DNA from: Faecalibacterium prausnitzii
GTDB taxonomy: Bacteria; Bacillota; Clostridia; Oscillospirales; Ruminococcaceae
Reading direction: 5' to 3'
DNA length: 17,849 nucleotides
NCBI GenBank assembly: GCA_004558805.1
Contig: SFDE01000025.1
Coordinates: 1-17,849, forward strand
Position numbers and translations under genes: made by a program. Of this stretch, positions 1-6,489 are shown one piece after another (the first letter of the stretch is position 1; every line of letters starts with the position of its first letter). The notes under the pieces were generated by a model. That model saw only the letters and a program-made list of their open reading frames with translations, was not told the origin of the DNA and did not search any database.

Positions 1-1
1 G

Positions 2-95
2 CCAAAGGGGTGCTGCCTCTCGCCTGTCGGCTCGGTCAGGTGCTTCAAAATGCGCTGCATTTTGAGGTCGCCACTGGCGACCCGCACCCCTTTGG
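2..95. repeat. nested palindromic repeat element, about 94 bp
   Basis: The outer arms CCAAAGGGGTGC (2-13) and GCACCCCTTTGG (84-95) are perfect inverted repeats. Inside lie two perfect hairpins: TCAAAATGC/GCATTTTGA (45-53 with 57-65, 3-base loop) and GGTCGCC/GGCGACC (66-72 with 76-82, 3-base loop). A weaker CCTG/CAGG pairing lies between 14 and 45. The whole would fold as a multi-branched cruciform. It ends about 20 bases from the stop of the methyltransferase remnant. I see no coding role. A repeated intergenic palindrome is most likely, but copy number cannot be judged from one window. Confidence 0.55.
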
Positions 96-115
96 AAACT
101 CAAGAGAAACGCCCA

Positions 116-436
116 TCAACTGCGCTGCTCGTCCTCGGCCAGTGCGCTGATCCGCTTGCCCATGGCTTTGACCAGCGGAACGACAAGCGCATTCCCCATG
201 GTGAAATAGCGCAGTCGTTCCGGCATCCCGGCCGTCCAATCATCCGGGAAGCCGTTGAGCCGTTCGCATTCGATGGGCGTTAGCGTACGCAGACGTTGGG
301 TCTGTGGGTCTGCGACTATATGGGTGCTGCGGGAAACGGAGCCTTCGCTGGTGAGCATCGTGCGGGCAGGAAGGTCGGAATGATCGGGGAACGCCATGGA
401 ACCTTCCGAAAAGAAATAAGTAGAACCGTTCCTGCG
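116..436 (-). pseudogene. C-terminal remnant of a DNA (cytosine-5) methyltransferase
   Basis: The frame ending at 116 carries features of the C-terminal end of Dcm-type C5 methyltransferases: ARTMLTSEGSVSRSTHIV, then LTPIECERLNGFPDDW (motif IX/X area) and GNALVVPLVKAMGKRI (motif X). The resemblance starts near RNGSTYFFSEGS (about 436). Upstream of it the frame enters unrelated sequence, crosses a terminator hairpin (476-515) and runs antisense to the HAD gene. The SAM-binding motif I, the catalytic PC motif IV and the target recognition domain are all missing. A full enzyme is roughly 300-450 residues and only about 107 remain, so this cannot methylate DNA. An in-frame ATG lies at 397, with no convincing ribosome site. 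It is probably what is left after an insertion or deletion. Confidence 0.7.
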
Positions 437-475
437 GTGGCGGGTCTCCTGCACGGAGCGGAGCAGCTTAAATGC

Positions 476-515
476 AAAACAGACCAAACCTGTTTGTACC
501 GGTTTGGTCTGTTTT
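476..515. terminator. bidirectional rho-independent terminator
   Basis: A perfect 15-bp stem (476-490 with 501-515) closes a 10-base loop. Its outer bases are AAAA and TTTT, so a U-tract exists on both strands. It lies 9 bases beyond the stop of the HAD gene (minus strand) and most likely ends the fraB-fraD-cupin-HAD transcript. It also insulates the methyltransferase remnant. Confidence 0.85.
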
Positions 516-524
516 GTCATAAAA

Positions 525-1187
525 TCAGAACGGAGAAAAATTCTGAAAAAGTGGGATTTGTCGGTAAAGATGAAAATCAGAAAGGGCGAAATCTGCCGCA
601 GAGACGTCCTGACGGATAGAACTGCCGGTATAGCCCAGCACGGTACAGCCGGCGGCTTTTCCGGCACGGATACCTGTGGGAGAGTCCTCGATGACCAGAC
701 AATCATCGGGGGCAAGCCCCAGAAGCTGCGCTGCCCGCAGATAAGGTTCCGGATCGGGCTTGCGCCGAGTGACCATATCGCCACAGACCACCACATCGAA
801 CTGTGAGACCAGATGCAGGCGGTCGAGTGCGGTCAGAATGAGCTGTGACCGGGTGGAGGAGACTACGCCGGTGCGAATGCCCTGTGCGCGAAGCGCATAG
901 AGAAACTCCCGCAGCCCAGGCTGCGGATGCAGGTCGGCGCCGTTTTCGTAGTAGTTGCCGCGGCGTGCACGTTCGGCCTGCAGCTGCTCCAGAGTGACCG
1001 GCGTTTCTGCCCGCTTCAGCAGTGCCTCAAGCAGAGAAGGATCATTGATGCCCACCAGTGCGCTCCGATCTGCGTCTGTCAGCCGGACCCCAAAATGCGC
1101 AAGAGCAGCGGCAAGATAATCGGCGTTCCGTTCCTCGGTATCGGCGATCACACCGTCAAAGTCAAAGAGGACGCATCGGATCGGCAT
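525..1187 (-). CDS. HAD-superfamily hydrolase, beta-phosphoglucomutase-like subfamily
   Basis: This 220-residue protein has all the HAD motifs. Motif I is FDFDGVIADT with nucleophile D9 and D11, motif II is VVSSTRS, the motif-III lysine lies in TRRKPDPEPY, and the acidic motif is VIEDSPTGIRAG. A helical cap sits between motif I and residue 85. Length and motifs match cytosolic phosphatases or phosphomutases of the GPH/PGMB type that act on small sugar phosphates. The start at 1187 is chosen because AAGGAGC lies just upstream; the longer frame to 1226 would overlap the cupin gene. It is the last gene of the minus-strand operon, 13 bases after the cupin gene and just before a strong terminator. 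A role in dephosphorylating or isomerising a sugar phosphate from the Amadori pathway is inferred from position only. Confidence 0.85.
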   Translation of the reverse strand: MPIRCVLFDFDGVIADTEERNADYLAAALAHFGVRLTDADRSALVGINDPSLLEALLKRAETPVTLEQLQAERARRGNYYENGADLHPQPGLREFLYALRAQGIRTGVVSSTRSQLILTALDRLHLVSQFDVVVCGDMVTRRKPDPEPYLRAAQLLGLAPDDCLVIEDSPTGIRAGKAAGCTVLGYTGSSIRQDVSAADFALSDFHLYRQIPLFQNFSPF

Positions 1188-1200
1188 AAAAAGCTCCTTT

Positions 1201-1617
1201 TCACTCTGCGAGGATCTTGCGTGCACGCTCCTGAATGTCGGCGATCTGAGCAGCGGTCAGGTCGGCAAAGTCGCTGTTTTCCATAGAGCAGTTGGAGTCC
1301 TGCACATAGATCACCTTGGTGTCTTTCTGCGTGATGGAGTAGAACCAGCACTCAGCGGGAACATTGTATACCTTGCCCTGCTGCATGGGGGTCAGCTCGA
1401 TATTCTTGAAGCTGCCGCCCTCGCGCTCGGCGGTGATGAGGATTGCCTTACCAGCGGCAAGGATGAACTGCTCGTCGGTGGAGTGATGGATCTCCAGATG
1501 AGCGATGCCGGCAATGTCGTTGTCAGGTTTCCAGTTCTTGATGCAAACCAGCCATTTGGGGTTCTTATAAACGCAGAGGATGCCTTCCGCGTTGTTTTCA
1601 TACTGATCAGGTCTCAT
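1201..1617 (-). CDS. small cupin-fold protein, function unknown
   Basis: The 138-residue product has short beta-strand segments with a cupin look: HLEIHHSTDEQFILAAGKAILIT, then a proline-containing turn and VYNVPAECWFYSI. HIHHS-like histidines and E47/Q48 could bind a metal or a sugar, but the canonical cupin motif is incomplete. There is no signal peptide or membrane segment. AGGAGG lies 7 bases before the ATG at 1617. It sits between the kinase and the HAD gene in one tight operon (gaps of 21 and 13 bases), so it probably acts on a sugar or sugar phosphate of that pathway, for example as an epimerase, anomerase or binding protein. I do not recognise a named family with certainty. Confidence 0.75.
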   Translation of the reverse strand: MRPDQYENNAEGILCVYKNPKWLVCIKNWKPDNDIAGIAHLEIHHSTDEQFILAAGKAILITAEREGGSFKNIELTPMQQGKVYNVPAECWFYSITQKDTKVIYVQDSNCSMENSDFADLTAAQIADIQERARKILAE

Positions 1618-1638
1618 GAAAATGCCTCCTGTTTTATT

Positions 1639-2526
1639 TTACAGTTCGGTGCGTCCCACGATGGGGGTTCCGTAGCCGAATGCGCCTTCCTTGGCGCACA
1701 TTTTTGCAGCAAATGCTGCGCCGATCTGCATGGCTTCCTGCAGATGCGCGGCATTTTCTTCTTCGGTGCCTTCCAGCAGAGCGCCGCTCTTGGAAGACTT
1801 CAGCAGCGAGCAGAGGAAAGCGGCAAAGTAGGAGTCGCCGGCACCCATGGTATCAATGACGTCATCTGCGTGCACGGCGGAGGCGTAGTAGGTCTTGCCG
1901 TTGTACAGCACATAGGAGCCGTCCTCACCGATGGTGCCCAGCACGATGGAAACGCCGTGGTCGGCGGCCTTCTGCATCTCGCGGGCGCGGTCCTCGGCAC
2001 TCAGGTGTGCGCAGGACAGGATGGCCACGGTGACATAAGGGCAGACCTTTTCCAGATAGGCGTCGGTCCATCGGGTAGAAAAGTCATAGGCGATGGGTAC
2101 GCCGGCCGTGTGCAGGAAGGGAAGGTCCTCTTCGATATAGCTGTTGAGGTTGGTGTAGATCAAGTTGAAGCCTTTGATGTACTCCAGATCTTCCTGCGTG
2201 AAGTCGAAGCTGTGCTCTTTGGCGACGCCGCCCTTGTTGGAACCAAGAAAGACGCGGTCGTTGCCCTTGAGCGTGACCATGGCAAAGCCGTTTTCGCCCT
2301 CAAAATGGCGGCAGTGGCTGATGTCGATGCCCAGCTCGTGCAGGATCTTCTGGTTGTAGGCGGCGACCTCATCGCTGCCAAACTTGCCCAGATAAGCGGA
2401 AGGCACACCGTTTGCTGCGGCATAGGCGCAGGTGTTGACGCACTGGCCGCCGGGGTACATCTTCCCACGGGAGAGGTATTTGTCGCACACATTATCGCCG
2501 ATGGCGATGATCTTGACTGCGCTCAT
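1639..2526 (-). CDS. fraD: PfkB-family sugar kinase, FraD/FrlD-like Amadori-compound kinase
   Basis: This 295-residue protein is a ribokinase/PfkB-family enzyme expected to phosphorylate the 6-OH of an imported fructosyl-amino acid with ATP. The N-terminal substrate region has GDNVCDKY (10-17) and PGGQCVNTCAYAAANG (25-40). The C-terminal signature is DTMGAGDSYFAAF (225-237), with D231 as the catalytic base and the anion hole formed by GAG. An ATP-site glycine turn lies at TIGEDGSY (198-205). FrlD of E. coli is about 261 residues; the extra length here is an inserted stretch after the signature (about 243-263). It starts 24 bases after the fraB-like gene, with AAAGGA upstream of the ATG. Adjacency to a deglycase supports the order kinase then deglycase in one pathway. 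The exact amino-acid partner (asparagine, aspartate, lysine or other) cannot be read from sequence. Confidence 0.8.
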   Translation of the reverse strand: MSAVKIIAIGDNVCDKYLSRGKMYPGGQCVNTCAYAAANGVPSAYLGKFGSDEVAAYNQKILHELGIDISHCRHFEGENGFAMVTLKGNDRVFLGSNKGGVAKEHSFDFTQEDLEYIKGFNLIYTNLNSYIEEDLPFLHTAGVPIAYDFSTRWTDAYLEKVCPYVTVAILSCAHLSAEDRAREMQKAADHGVSIVLGTIGEDGSYVLYNGKTYYASAVHADDVIDTMGAGDSYFAAFLCSLLKSSKSGALLEGTEEENAAHLQEAMQIGAAFAAKMCAKEGAFGYGTPIVGRTEL

Positions 2527-2550
2527 CGTATCAGATCCTTTCCGTCTATA

Positions 2551-3561
2551 TCAGTATGCGACCTTCCACATATAGCGGCGGGTGGTCAGCGGATGCTGGC
2601 GGGTCTCAGCGAGGGCGTGATTGTAGATGGGATAGACATTGTTGAACAGAGAGTGGTTGAAGTAGTCTACGACAGCGGGATCGATGACCGACAGGCCCAG
2701 CTCCTTGGCGTCCAGCACCTCGATGCGCTTTGCATAGGTGTGCAGGAACTTGAGGCAGCGCTCGTCCAGCTCACGGGTGGAACCCTCGGACACCTGAATG
2801 ACGAAGGGGGTGTTGGCGTCGGTGACTTCGAAGGGGCCATGGAAGAACTCACCGGTGTGGATGGTGCCGGAGTGGATCCACTGCATCTCCATGAAGATGC
2901 AGATGCTCTCCATGTAAGCGGCACCGTAGCCTGCGCCGCTGCCCATGGTGTAGATGACGGAGTCGTTCTTGTACTCCTCGGCAAAGTCCAGAGCGCGCTG
3001 GGCCACATGAGCGCGGGCCTTGCGGATCACGGTGGTGATCATGCCGGCACCCTGCTGGAACTTATCGTAGTTGCTGTAGCCCTCGGTCTGATTCAGCAGC
3101 TCCACGGCGACCTGCAGGGCGCACATGGTCTTTTCACCGGCGTAGTCGATGTCACCGGCGAGGTGATCCGGGCTGGCGTCGAAGGAGTAATGGATGATGT
3201 AATCGCCGAACTCGATGATCTCAGACTCTTCCAGCCAAGTCAGGATGATGACAGCGGCGCCCATCTCCTTGCCCAGCTTTGCAGCGGCAATGGTTTCGGG
3301 GGTGTTGCCCTTGTGGCAGGCAAGGCAGATGATGGAGTTCTTGCCGAAATCGCGGGGCGTGCTGTGGACGAACTCGTTGCTGCTCACCCAGCCGGACTTC
3401 AGCGTCAGGCTCTCGCGCTCCATAAAGGTCTTTGCAGGGTACAGAGCACCCAGAGAGCCGCCGCAGCCCACGAAATAGATGTTCTTGATGCCGCCCTCGT
3501 CCTTCTTGTTCTCCAGAATTTCAGCGACGATGGCCTTGATATCAGTGTACTTGTAATGCAT
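2551..3561 (-). CDS. fraB: SIS-domain fructosyl-amino-acid-6-phosphate deglycase, FraB-like
   Basis: This 336-residue sugar isomerase (SIS) protein is expected to split a 6-phospho-fructosyl amino acid into glucose-6-phosphate and the free amino acid in the cytosol. The first SIS domain has CGGSLGALYPAKTF (33-46) and ACHKGNTPET (81-90), a phosphosugar loop. The second has SGAGYGAAYMES (208-219), FMEMQWIH (223-230) and GEFFHGPFE (237-245). The C-terminal LTTRRYMWKV is typical of FraB. From memory, Salmonella FraB uses a Glu/His pair (E214/H230) 16 residues apart. E225 and H241 here keep that spacing and context. The start is set at 3561, where an AGGAGG ribosome site precedes ATG; the in-frame ATG at 3579 would contain that site. 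It is the first gene of the minus operon, transcribed from the 3639-3667 promoter. FrlB (fructoselysine) is the main alternative. Confidence 0.85.
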   Translation of the reverse strand: MHYKYTDIKAIVAEILENKKDEGGIKNIYFVGCGGSLGALYPAKTFMERESLTLKSGWVSSNEFVHSTPRDFGKNSIICLACHKGNTPETIAAAKLGKEMGAAVIILTWLEESEIIEFGDYIIHYSFDASPDHLAGDIDYAGEKTMCALQVAVELLNQTEGYSNYDKFQQGAGMITTVIRKARAHVAQRALDFAEEYKNDSVIYTMGSGAGYGAAYMESICIFMEMQWIHSGTIHTGEFFHGPFEVTDANTPFVIQVSEGSTRELDERCLKFLHTYAKRIEVLDAKELGLSVIDPAVVDYFNHSLFNNVYPIYNHALAETRQHPLTTRRYMWKVAY

Positions 3562-3638
3562 TGTATTACCCTCCTGCATTTCATATTAAGCTGTCTCGAT
3601 TTCTTCCGGTGGTTTCCGGAGGAACTTTCCTTGCCATG

Positions 3639-3667
3639 ATGATAATACAAAGCAATACAAATGTCAA
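3639..3667 (-). promoter_or_regulatory. sigma-A type promoter of the fraB operon
   Basis: On the minus strand a perfect -35 TTGACA (3667-3662) is followed by a 17-base spacer and a -10 TATCAT (3644-3639). Transcription would start near 3632, leaving a leader of about 70 bases before the fraB-like start. That leader contains a small TCCGG/CCGGA hairpin (3605-3609 with 3616-3620). Confidence 0.8.
3645..3659. promoter_or_regulatory. putative FraR operator in the fraB promoter
   Basis: ATACAAAGCAATACA fills most of the spacer between -35 and -10 of the fraB-operon promoter, where a bound repressor would block RNA polymerase. It matches 14 of 15 bases of the site at the fraA promoter (4893-4907). 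It is made of two AATACA-like half units in direct orientation. Assignment to the adjacent GntR regulator is inferred. Confidence 0.6.
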
Positions 3668-3801
3668 TACCGAAAATAGGGCAAAAAAATTGTGCATTTT
3701 TTACAAGGAACGAAACGAAATGTGGTTGACTTCCTATATGAATAGGGGGTGCTGGAAAACGGCCCTGCACAGATGCAAGGGAGAAAAATTTATTTTTCCT
3801 C

Positions 3802-3830
3802 TTTACGCACGGATAAAACTTATATATAAT
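3802..3830 (+). promoter_or_regulatory. promoter of the GntR regulator gene
   Basis: A -35-like TTTACG (3802-3807), a 17-base spacer and a perfect -10 TATAAT (3825-3830) point to the regulator gene at 3925. The predicted leader is about 85 bases. The -35 is weaker than those of the two target promoters, as is common for a regulator gene. Confidence 0.65.
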
Positions 3831-3835
3831 AAGTT

Positions 3836-3850
3836 TGTATTGTAACATAT
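3836..3850. promoter_or_regulatory. putative autoregulatory FraR operator
   Basis: TGTATTGTAACATAT lies just downstream of the -10 of the regulator promoter. Read on the same strand, it shares 11 of 15 positions with the fraA-site motif (TGTATTGTTTTGTAT), including the first eight. Its position over the start site suggests negative autoregulation. It is the weakest of the three copies. Confidence 0.45.
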
Positions 3851-3924
3851 TTGCGGGGCACGCAAAAGAGCAAATTGAAAATAAACCGTATTTCGCGATA
3901 AAAATAAGAACGGGAGAATATACC

Positions 3925-4638
3925 ATGAGTTTGGATAATACAATTTCAACGCCGCTGTTTCAACAGCTCGCTGCAACACTGCGTGCGGCTATTGATGCGG
4001 GCGAGTATCCCCCGGGCAGCCGCCTGCCAACGGAAAATGAACTCTGCGAGCGCTATTCGGTCAGCCGCGTCACGGTGCGTAAAGCACTGGATGAGCTGTC
4101 TCAGGGAGAATTTCTGGTGCGCAAGCCCGGCAAGGGCACGTTTGTTGCGGAAAAGAAGATCCAGCGAAAGCTGGATGGCGTGCTGAGCTACACCAATATG
4201 TGCCATATGATGGGATACCAGCCCGGCGCAAAGACGATCAAGATCGCACTGGAACAGCCCACGGAGGAAGAACGGGGGCAGCTTGGGCTGAAAAAGGACG
4301 AACAGATGCTGGTTGTGGAGCGCCTGCGCCTTGCGGACGGCAGACCGATGATGTTGGAGACCAGCAAATTTCCGGAGAGCTTTTTCTTTCTGTTCAATGC
4401 AGATCTGACCAATGCCTCTCTGTATGAGACGATCCGAAAGGAAACGGGCATCGTATTCACACGCTCAGATAAAGTCCTTGAGATCGTGTTTGCGAACCAT
4501 CAGGAGGCCAAGTATCTGGGTGTGGTAAAGGGCTACCCGCTACTGTCCATCAAGAGCGTGGTGCACGATCAGAGCGGGGAACATTGCTATCTGAGCCGTC
4601 AGCTCTGCATCGCGGATAAGTTTAAGCTCATGGTCTGA
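3925..4638 (+). CDS. fraR: GntR-family (HutC/UTRA) transcriptional regulator, FraR-like
   Basis: The 237-residue protein has an N-terminal winged helix-turn-helix of GntR type (about residues 8-72): PPGSRLPTENELCERYSVSR, then VTVRKALDEL and a wing at VRKPGKGTFVAEK. A C-terminal UTRA effector domain follows (about 85-235) with VERLRLADGRPMMLE and ending LCIADKFKLMV. UTRA domains sense sugar phosphates or related small molecules, so the likely inducer is the phosphorylated Amadori compound. The start at 3925 is chosen because GGGAG lies 8 bases before it; the frame to 3835 overlaps the promoter. It lies between two divergent units, as FraR and FrlR do. It probably represses both through the related motifs at 3645, 3836 and 4893. 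A terminator follows at 4686. Confidence 0.88.
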   Translation: MSLDNTISTPLFQQLAATLRAAIDAGEYPPGSRLPTENELCERYSVSRVTVRKALDELSQGEFLVRKPGKGTFVAEKKIQRKLDGVLSYTNMCHMMGYQPGAKTIKIALEQPTEEERGQLGLKKDEQMLVVERLRLADGRPMMLETSKFPESFFFLFNADLTNASLYETIRKETGIVFTRSDKVLEIVFANHQEAKYLGVVKGYPLLSIKSVVHDQSGEHCYLSRQLCIADKFKLMV

Positions 4639-4685
4639 GCTGTCAAAGATGGGTACAACAAAAAGACGTACCTGTGTATAAAAAT

Positions 4686-4732
4686 AAAAAGAGAGCGTCC
4701 CTGAAACAGAATTTCAAGGGCGCTCTCTTTTT
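4686..4732 (+). terminator. rho-independent terminator after the regulator gene
   Basis: A long stem pairs GAGAGCG (4691-4697) with CGCTCTC (4721-4727) and continues through CCCT and GAAA with two single-base bulges to a 5-base loop. An A-run precedes it and a T-run follows, so it could work in both directions. It separates the regulator transcript from the fraA promoter 120 bases on. The sequence between 4733 and 4854 shows no gene. Confidence 0.8.
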
Positions 4733-4854
4733 GTATTATAGAAGTAAGAGACAAAACGGGAGCAAATGAGGGCAGAAGGATACAATAATTTGGTAGTGAT
4801 TCACAAAACAAGGGCACGTTGATAGGATGTTTTGACGAAAATGCTTGAATGCTG

Positions 4855-4883
4855 TTGACAAGGCGGTGTTTGCATTGTATTAT
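4855..4883 (+). promoter_or_regulatory. strong promoter of the fraA operon
   Basis: A perfect -35 TTGACA (4855-4860), a 17-base spacer and a -10 TATTAT (4878-4883) precede the transporter gene. The predicted start is near 4890, giving an untranslated leader of about 140 bases. No known riboswitch fold was recognised in that leader. Confidence 0.8.
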
Positions 4884-4892
4884 TGCACCATG

Positions 4893-4907
4893 ATACAAAA
4901 CAATACA
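4893..4907. promoter_or_regulatory. putative FraR operator at the fraA start site
   Basis: ATACAAAACAATACA covers the expected transcription start of the fraA operon and differs by one base from the motif in the fraB promoter spacer (3645-3659). An upstream TTGTAT (4876-4881) makes a further inverted half-site with ATACAA. Conservation of the motif at two otherwise unrelated promoters supports a shared regulator. Confidence 0.6.
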
Positions 4908-5031
4908 TTAACGATGACGGGAAGCCCTCCCGGTGTTCGGTGGTGTATTGCGGCGTGATCTGATGCAGGCGCGCAGCATTCGATCGGAATTGAACATTCA
5001 CCCGAAGTTATGCCTGAAGGAGGTATATTTC

Positions 5032-6345
5032 ATGTTTTGGATCGAGCTACTCATCGTTCTGGTGATGATCTTCATCGGAACCCGCAAGGGCGGACCTTTC
5101 ATGGCACTTGCCGGCGGTATCGGCATGTTTATCCTGACGTTCTTCCTGCACGTTTCCCCTTCTGACCCTCCCATCACCGTCATCCGCATCATGATCGCGG
5201 TTATTCTGGCGGCATCTGCAATGCAGGCTGCGGGCGGTCTGGACTACATGGTCCGGCTTGCCGAGAAGATCCTGCGGAAACACCCGGAGCACATCACCGT
5301 CCTTGCTCCGATCATCGCTTACATCTTCACCTTTATGTGCGGCACCGGCCACATCGTTTACAGCCTGCTGCCGGTCATCAATGAGATCGCCATGGATACG
5401 GGCATCCGGCCGGAGCGCCCCATCTCGGCTACCGTCGTCGCATCCCAGAATGCCATCACCGCCTGCCCCATCTCTGCGGCTACGGCAGGCATCCTCGGTC
5501 TGATGGTCTCCTACGGCAACATCAACCTGTTCAATCTGCTGCTGGTCTGTGTGCCCGCAACGCTGCTTGGCTCTGTGGCGGCAGGCATCTCTGTGCTGCA
5601 CCGCGGCAAGGAGCTGAGCGAGGACCCGGAGTATCTGGAGCGCGTCAAGCAGGGCCTTGTCAAGGATTACAAGCAGAATAAGGCAGAAGAGAAGCCCGTT
5701 ACCGGCAAGGCAAAGACTGCCGTGGTGATCTTCCTGGTCGCAATGCTGGCGATCGTTACCTTCGGTGCAGTTTCCGCTCTGCGTCCCACCTTTGCAGATG
5801 GCTCCCAGCTGGGCATGACCACCATCATTGAGATCTTCATGATGCTGGGTGCAGCTCTCATCGTTCTGGTCTGCAAGTTCAACAGCAGCACCATGCTGGA
5901 TCAGCCCGTTTTCAAGACCGGTATGTTCGCCGTGGTGCTCGCCTACGGTCTGTGCTGGATGGTCAACACCTTCATCGGCGATCAGGCTTCCTACATCTCC
6001 GATACCATGGGCGCGATTGCAAACCAGTATCCTTGGGTCTACATCATTGCCGTGTTCATCGTCGCAGCGATCACCACCAGTCAGGCTTCCACGACCATGA
6101 TCATGGTCCCCATCGGCATGGCCCTGAATCTGCCCGTCTACATCATCATCGCAGGCTGGGTGGCATGCAATGCCAACTATGTGATCCCTGCCTCCGGCCA
6201 GTGTGTCGCCGCCATCGGCTTTGACTCTGCCGGAACCACCAAGATCGGCAAATATGTGCTGAATCACAGCTATATGCTGCCCGGTCTGGTCATGTCTGTG
6301 GTGACGATCGTGGCTGCCCTCGCTTTGGGCATGCTCGTATTCTGA
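5032..6345 (+). CDS. fraA: DcuA/DcuB-family anaerobic transporter, FraA-like
   Basis: This 437-residue polytopic membrane protein shows about ten or more hydrophobic segments and matches the length of DcuA/DcuB (about 430-445). Family features include GTRKGGPFMALAGGIGMFIL near the N-terminus, FTFMCGTGHIVYSLLPVI (about 98-115), the conserved RPERPISATVVASQNAIT (about 124-141), and SQASTTMIMVPIGMAL near the end. Classical Dcu proteins exchange aspartate, fumarate and succinate. Salmonella FraA, a member of this broad group, imports fructose-asparagine. Its place at the head of an operon sharing an operator with the deglycase and kinase genes argues for an Amadori compound as substrate. AAGGAGG lies 8 bases before the chosen ATG; upstream in-frame starts lie in the leader. 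A plain C4-dicarboxylate role remains possible. Confidence 0.82.
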   Translation: MFWIELLIVLVMIFIGTRKGGPFMALAGGIGMFILTFFLHVSPSDPPITVIRIMIAVILAASAMQAAGGLDYMVRLAEKILRKHPEHITVLAPIIAYIFTFMCGTGHIVYSLLPVINEIAMDTGIRPERPISATVVASQNAITACPISAATAGILGLMVSYGNINLFNLLLVCVPATLLGSVAAGISVLHRGKELSEDPEYLERVKQGLVKDYKQNKAEEKPVTGKAKTAVVIFLVAMLAIVTFGAVSALRPTFADGSQLGMTTIIEIFMMLGAALIVLVCKFNSSTMLDQPVFKTGMFAVVLAYGLCWMVNTFIGDQASYISDTMGAIANQYPWVYIIAVFIVAAITTSQASTTMIMVPIGMALNLPVYIIIAGWVACNANYVIPASGQCVAAIGFDSAGTTKIGKYVLNHSYMLPGLVMSVVTIVAALALGMLVF

Positions 6346-6389
6346 CGCGATCCCCCTATTCGGCATATACATCTTTCTCCGGAAAGCAG

Positions 6390-6450
6390 CTACGCCCGGT
6401 CCCTCTGAGCCGCACACTGATGTGGACAGGCGGCCGGGCGTAGTTGTTTT
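6390..6450 (+). terminator. branched stem-loop after fraA, possible partial terminator
   Basis: A perfect 10-bp stem, CTACGCCCGG (6390-6399) with CCGGGCGTAG (6434-6443), is followed by TTGTTTT. The 34-base loop holds a second small hairpin around CCGCACACTGATGTGG. It lies in the 144-base gap between the transporter and the next gene. It may reduce read-through so that transporter mRNA exceeds that of the enzymes, or protect the fraA 3' end. A dedicated promoter for the downstream genes was not found. Confidence 0.55.
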
Positions 6451-6489
6451 CTGACAAACTCCGTCAGTCATTGTAAAGGAGATCCTCGT

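Noticed and set aside
1483..3639. A 718-codon open frame on the plus strand
   Set aside because: It is antisense to the cupin, kinase and deglycase genes, which have clear family motifs and ribosome sites; the frame is a by-product of GC-rich codon use.
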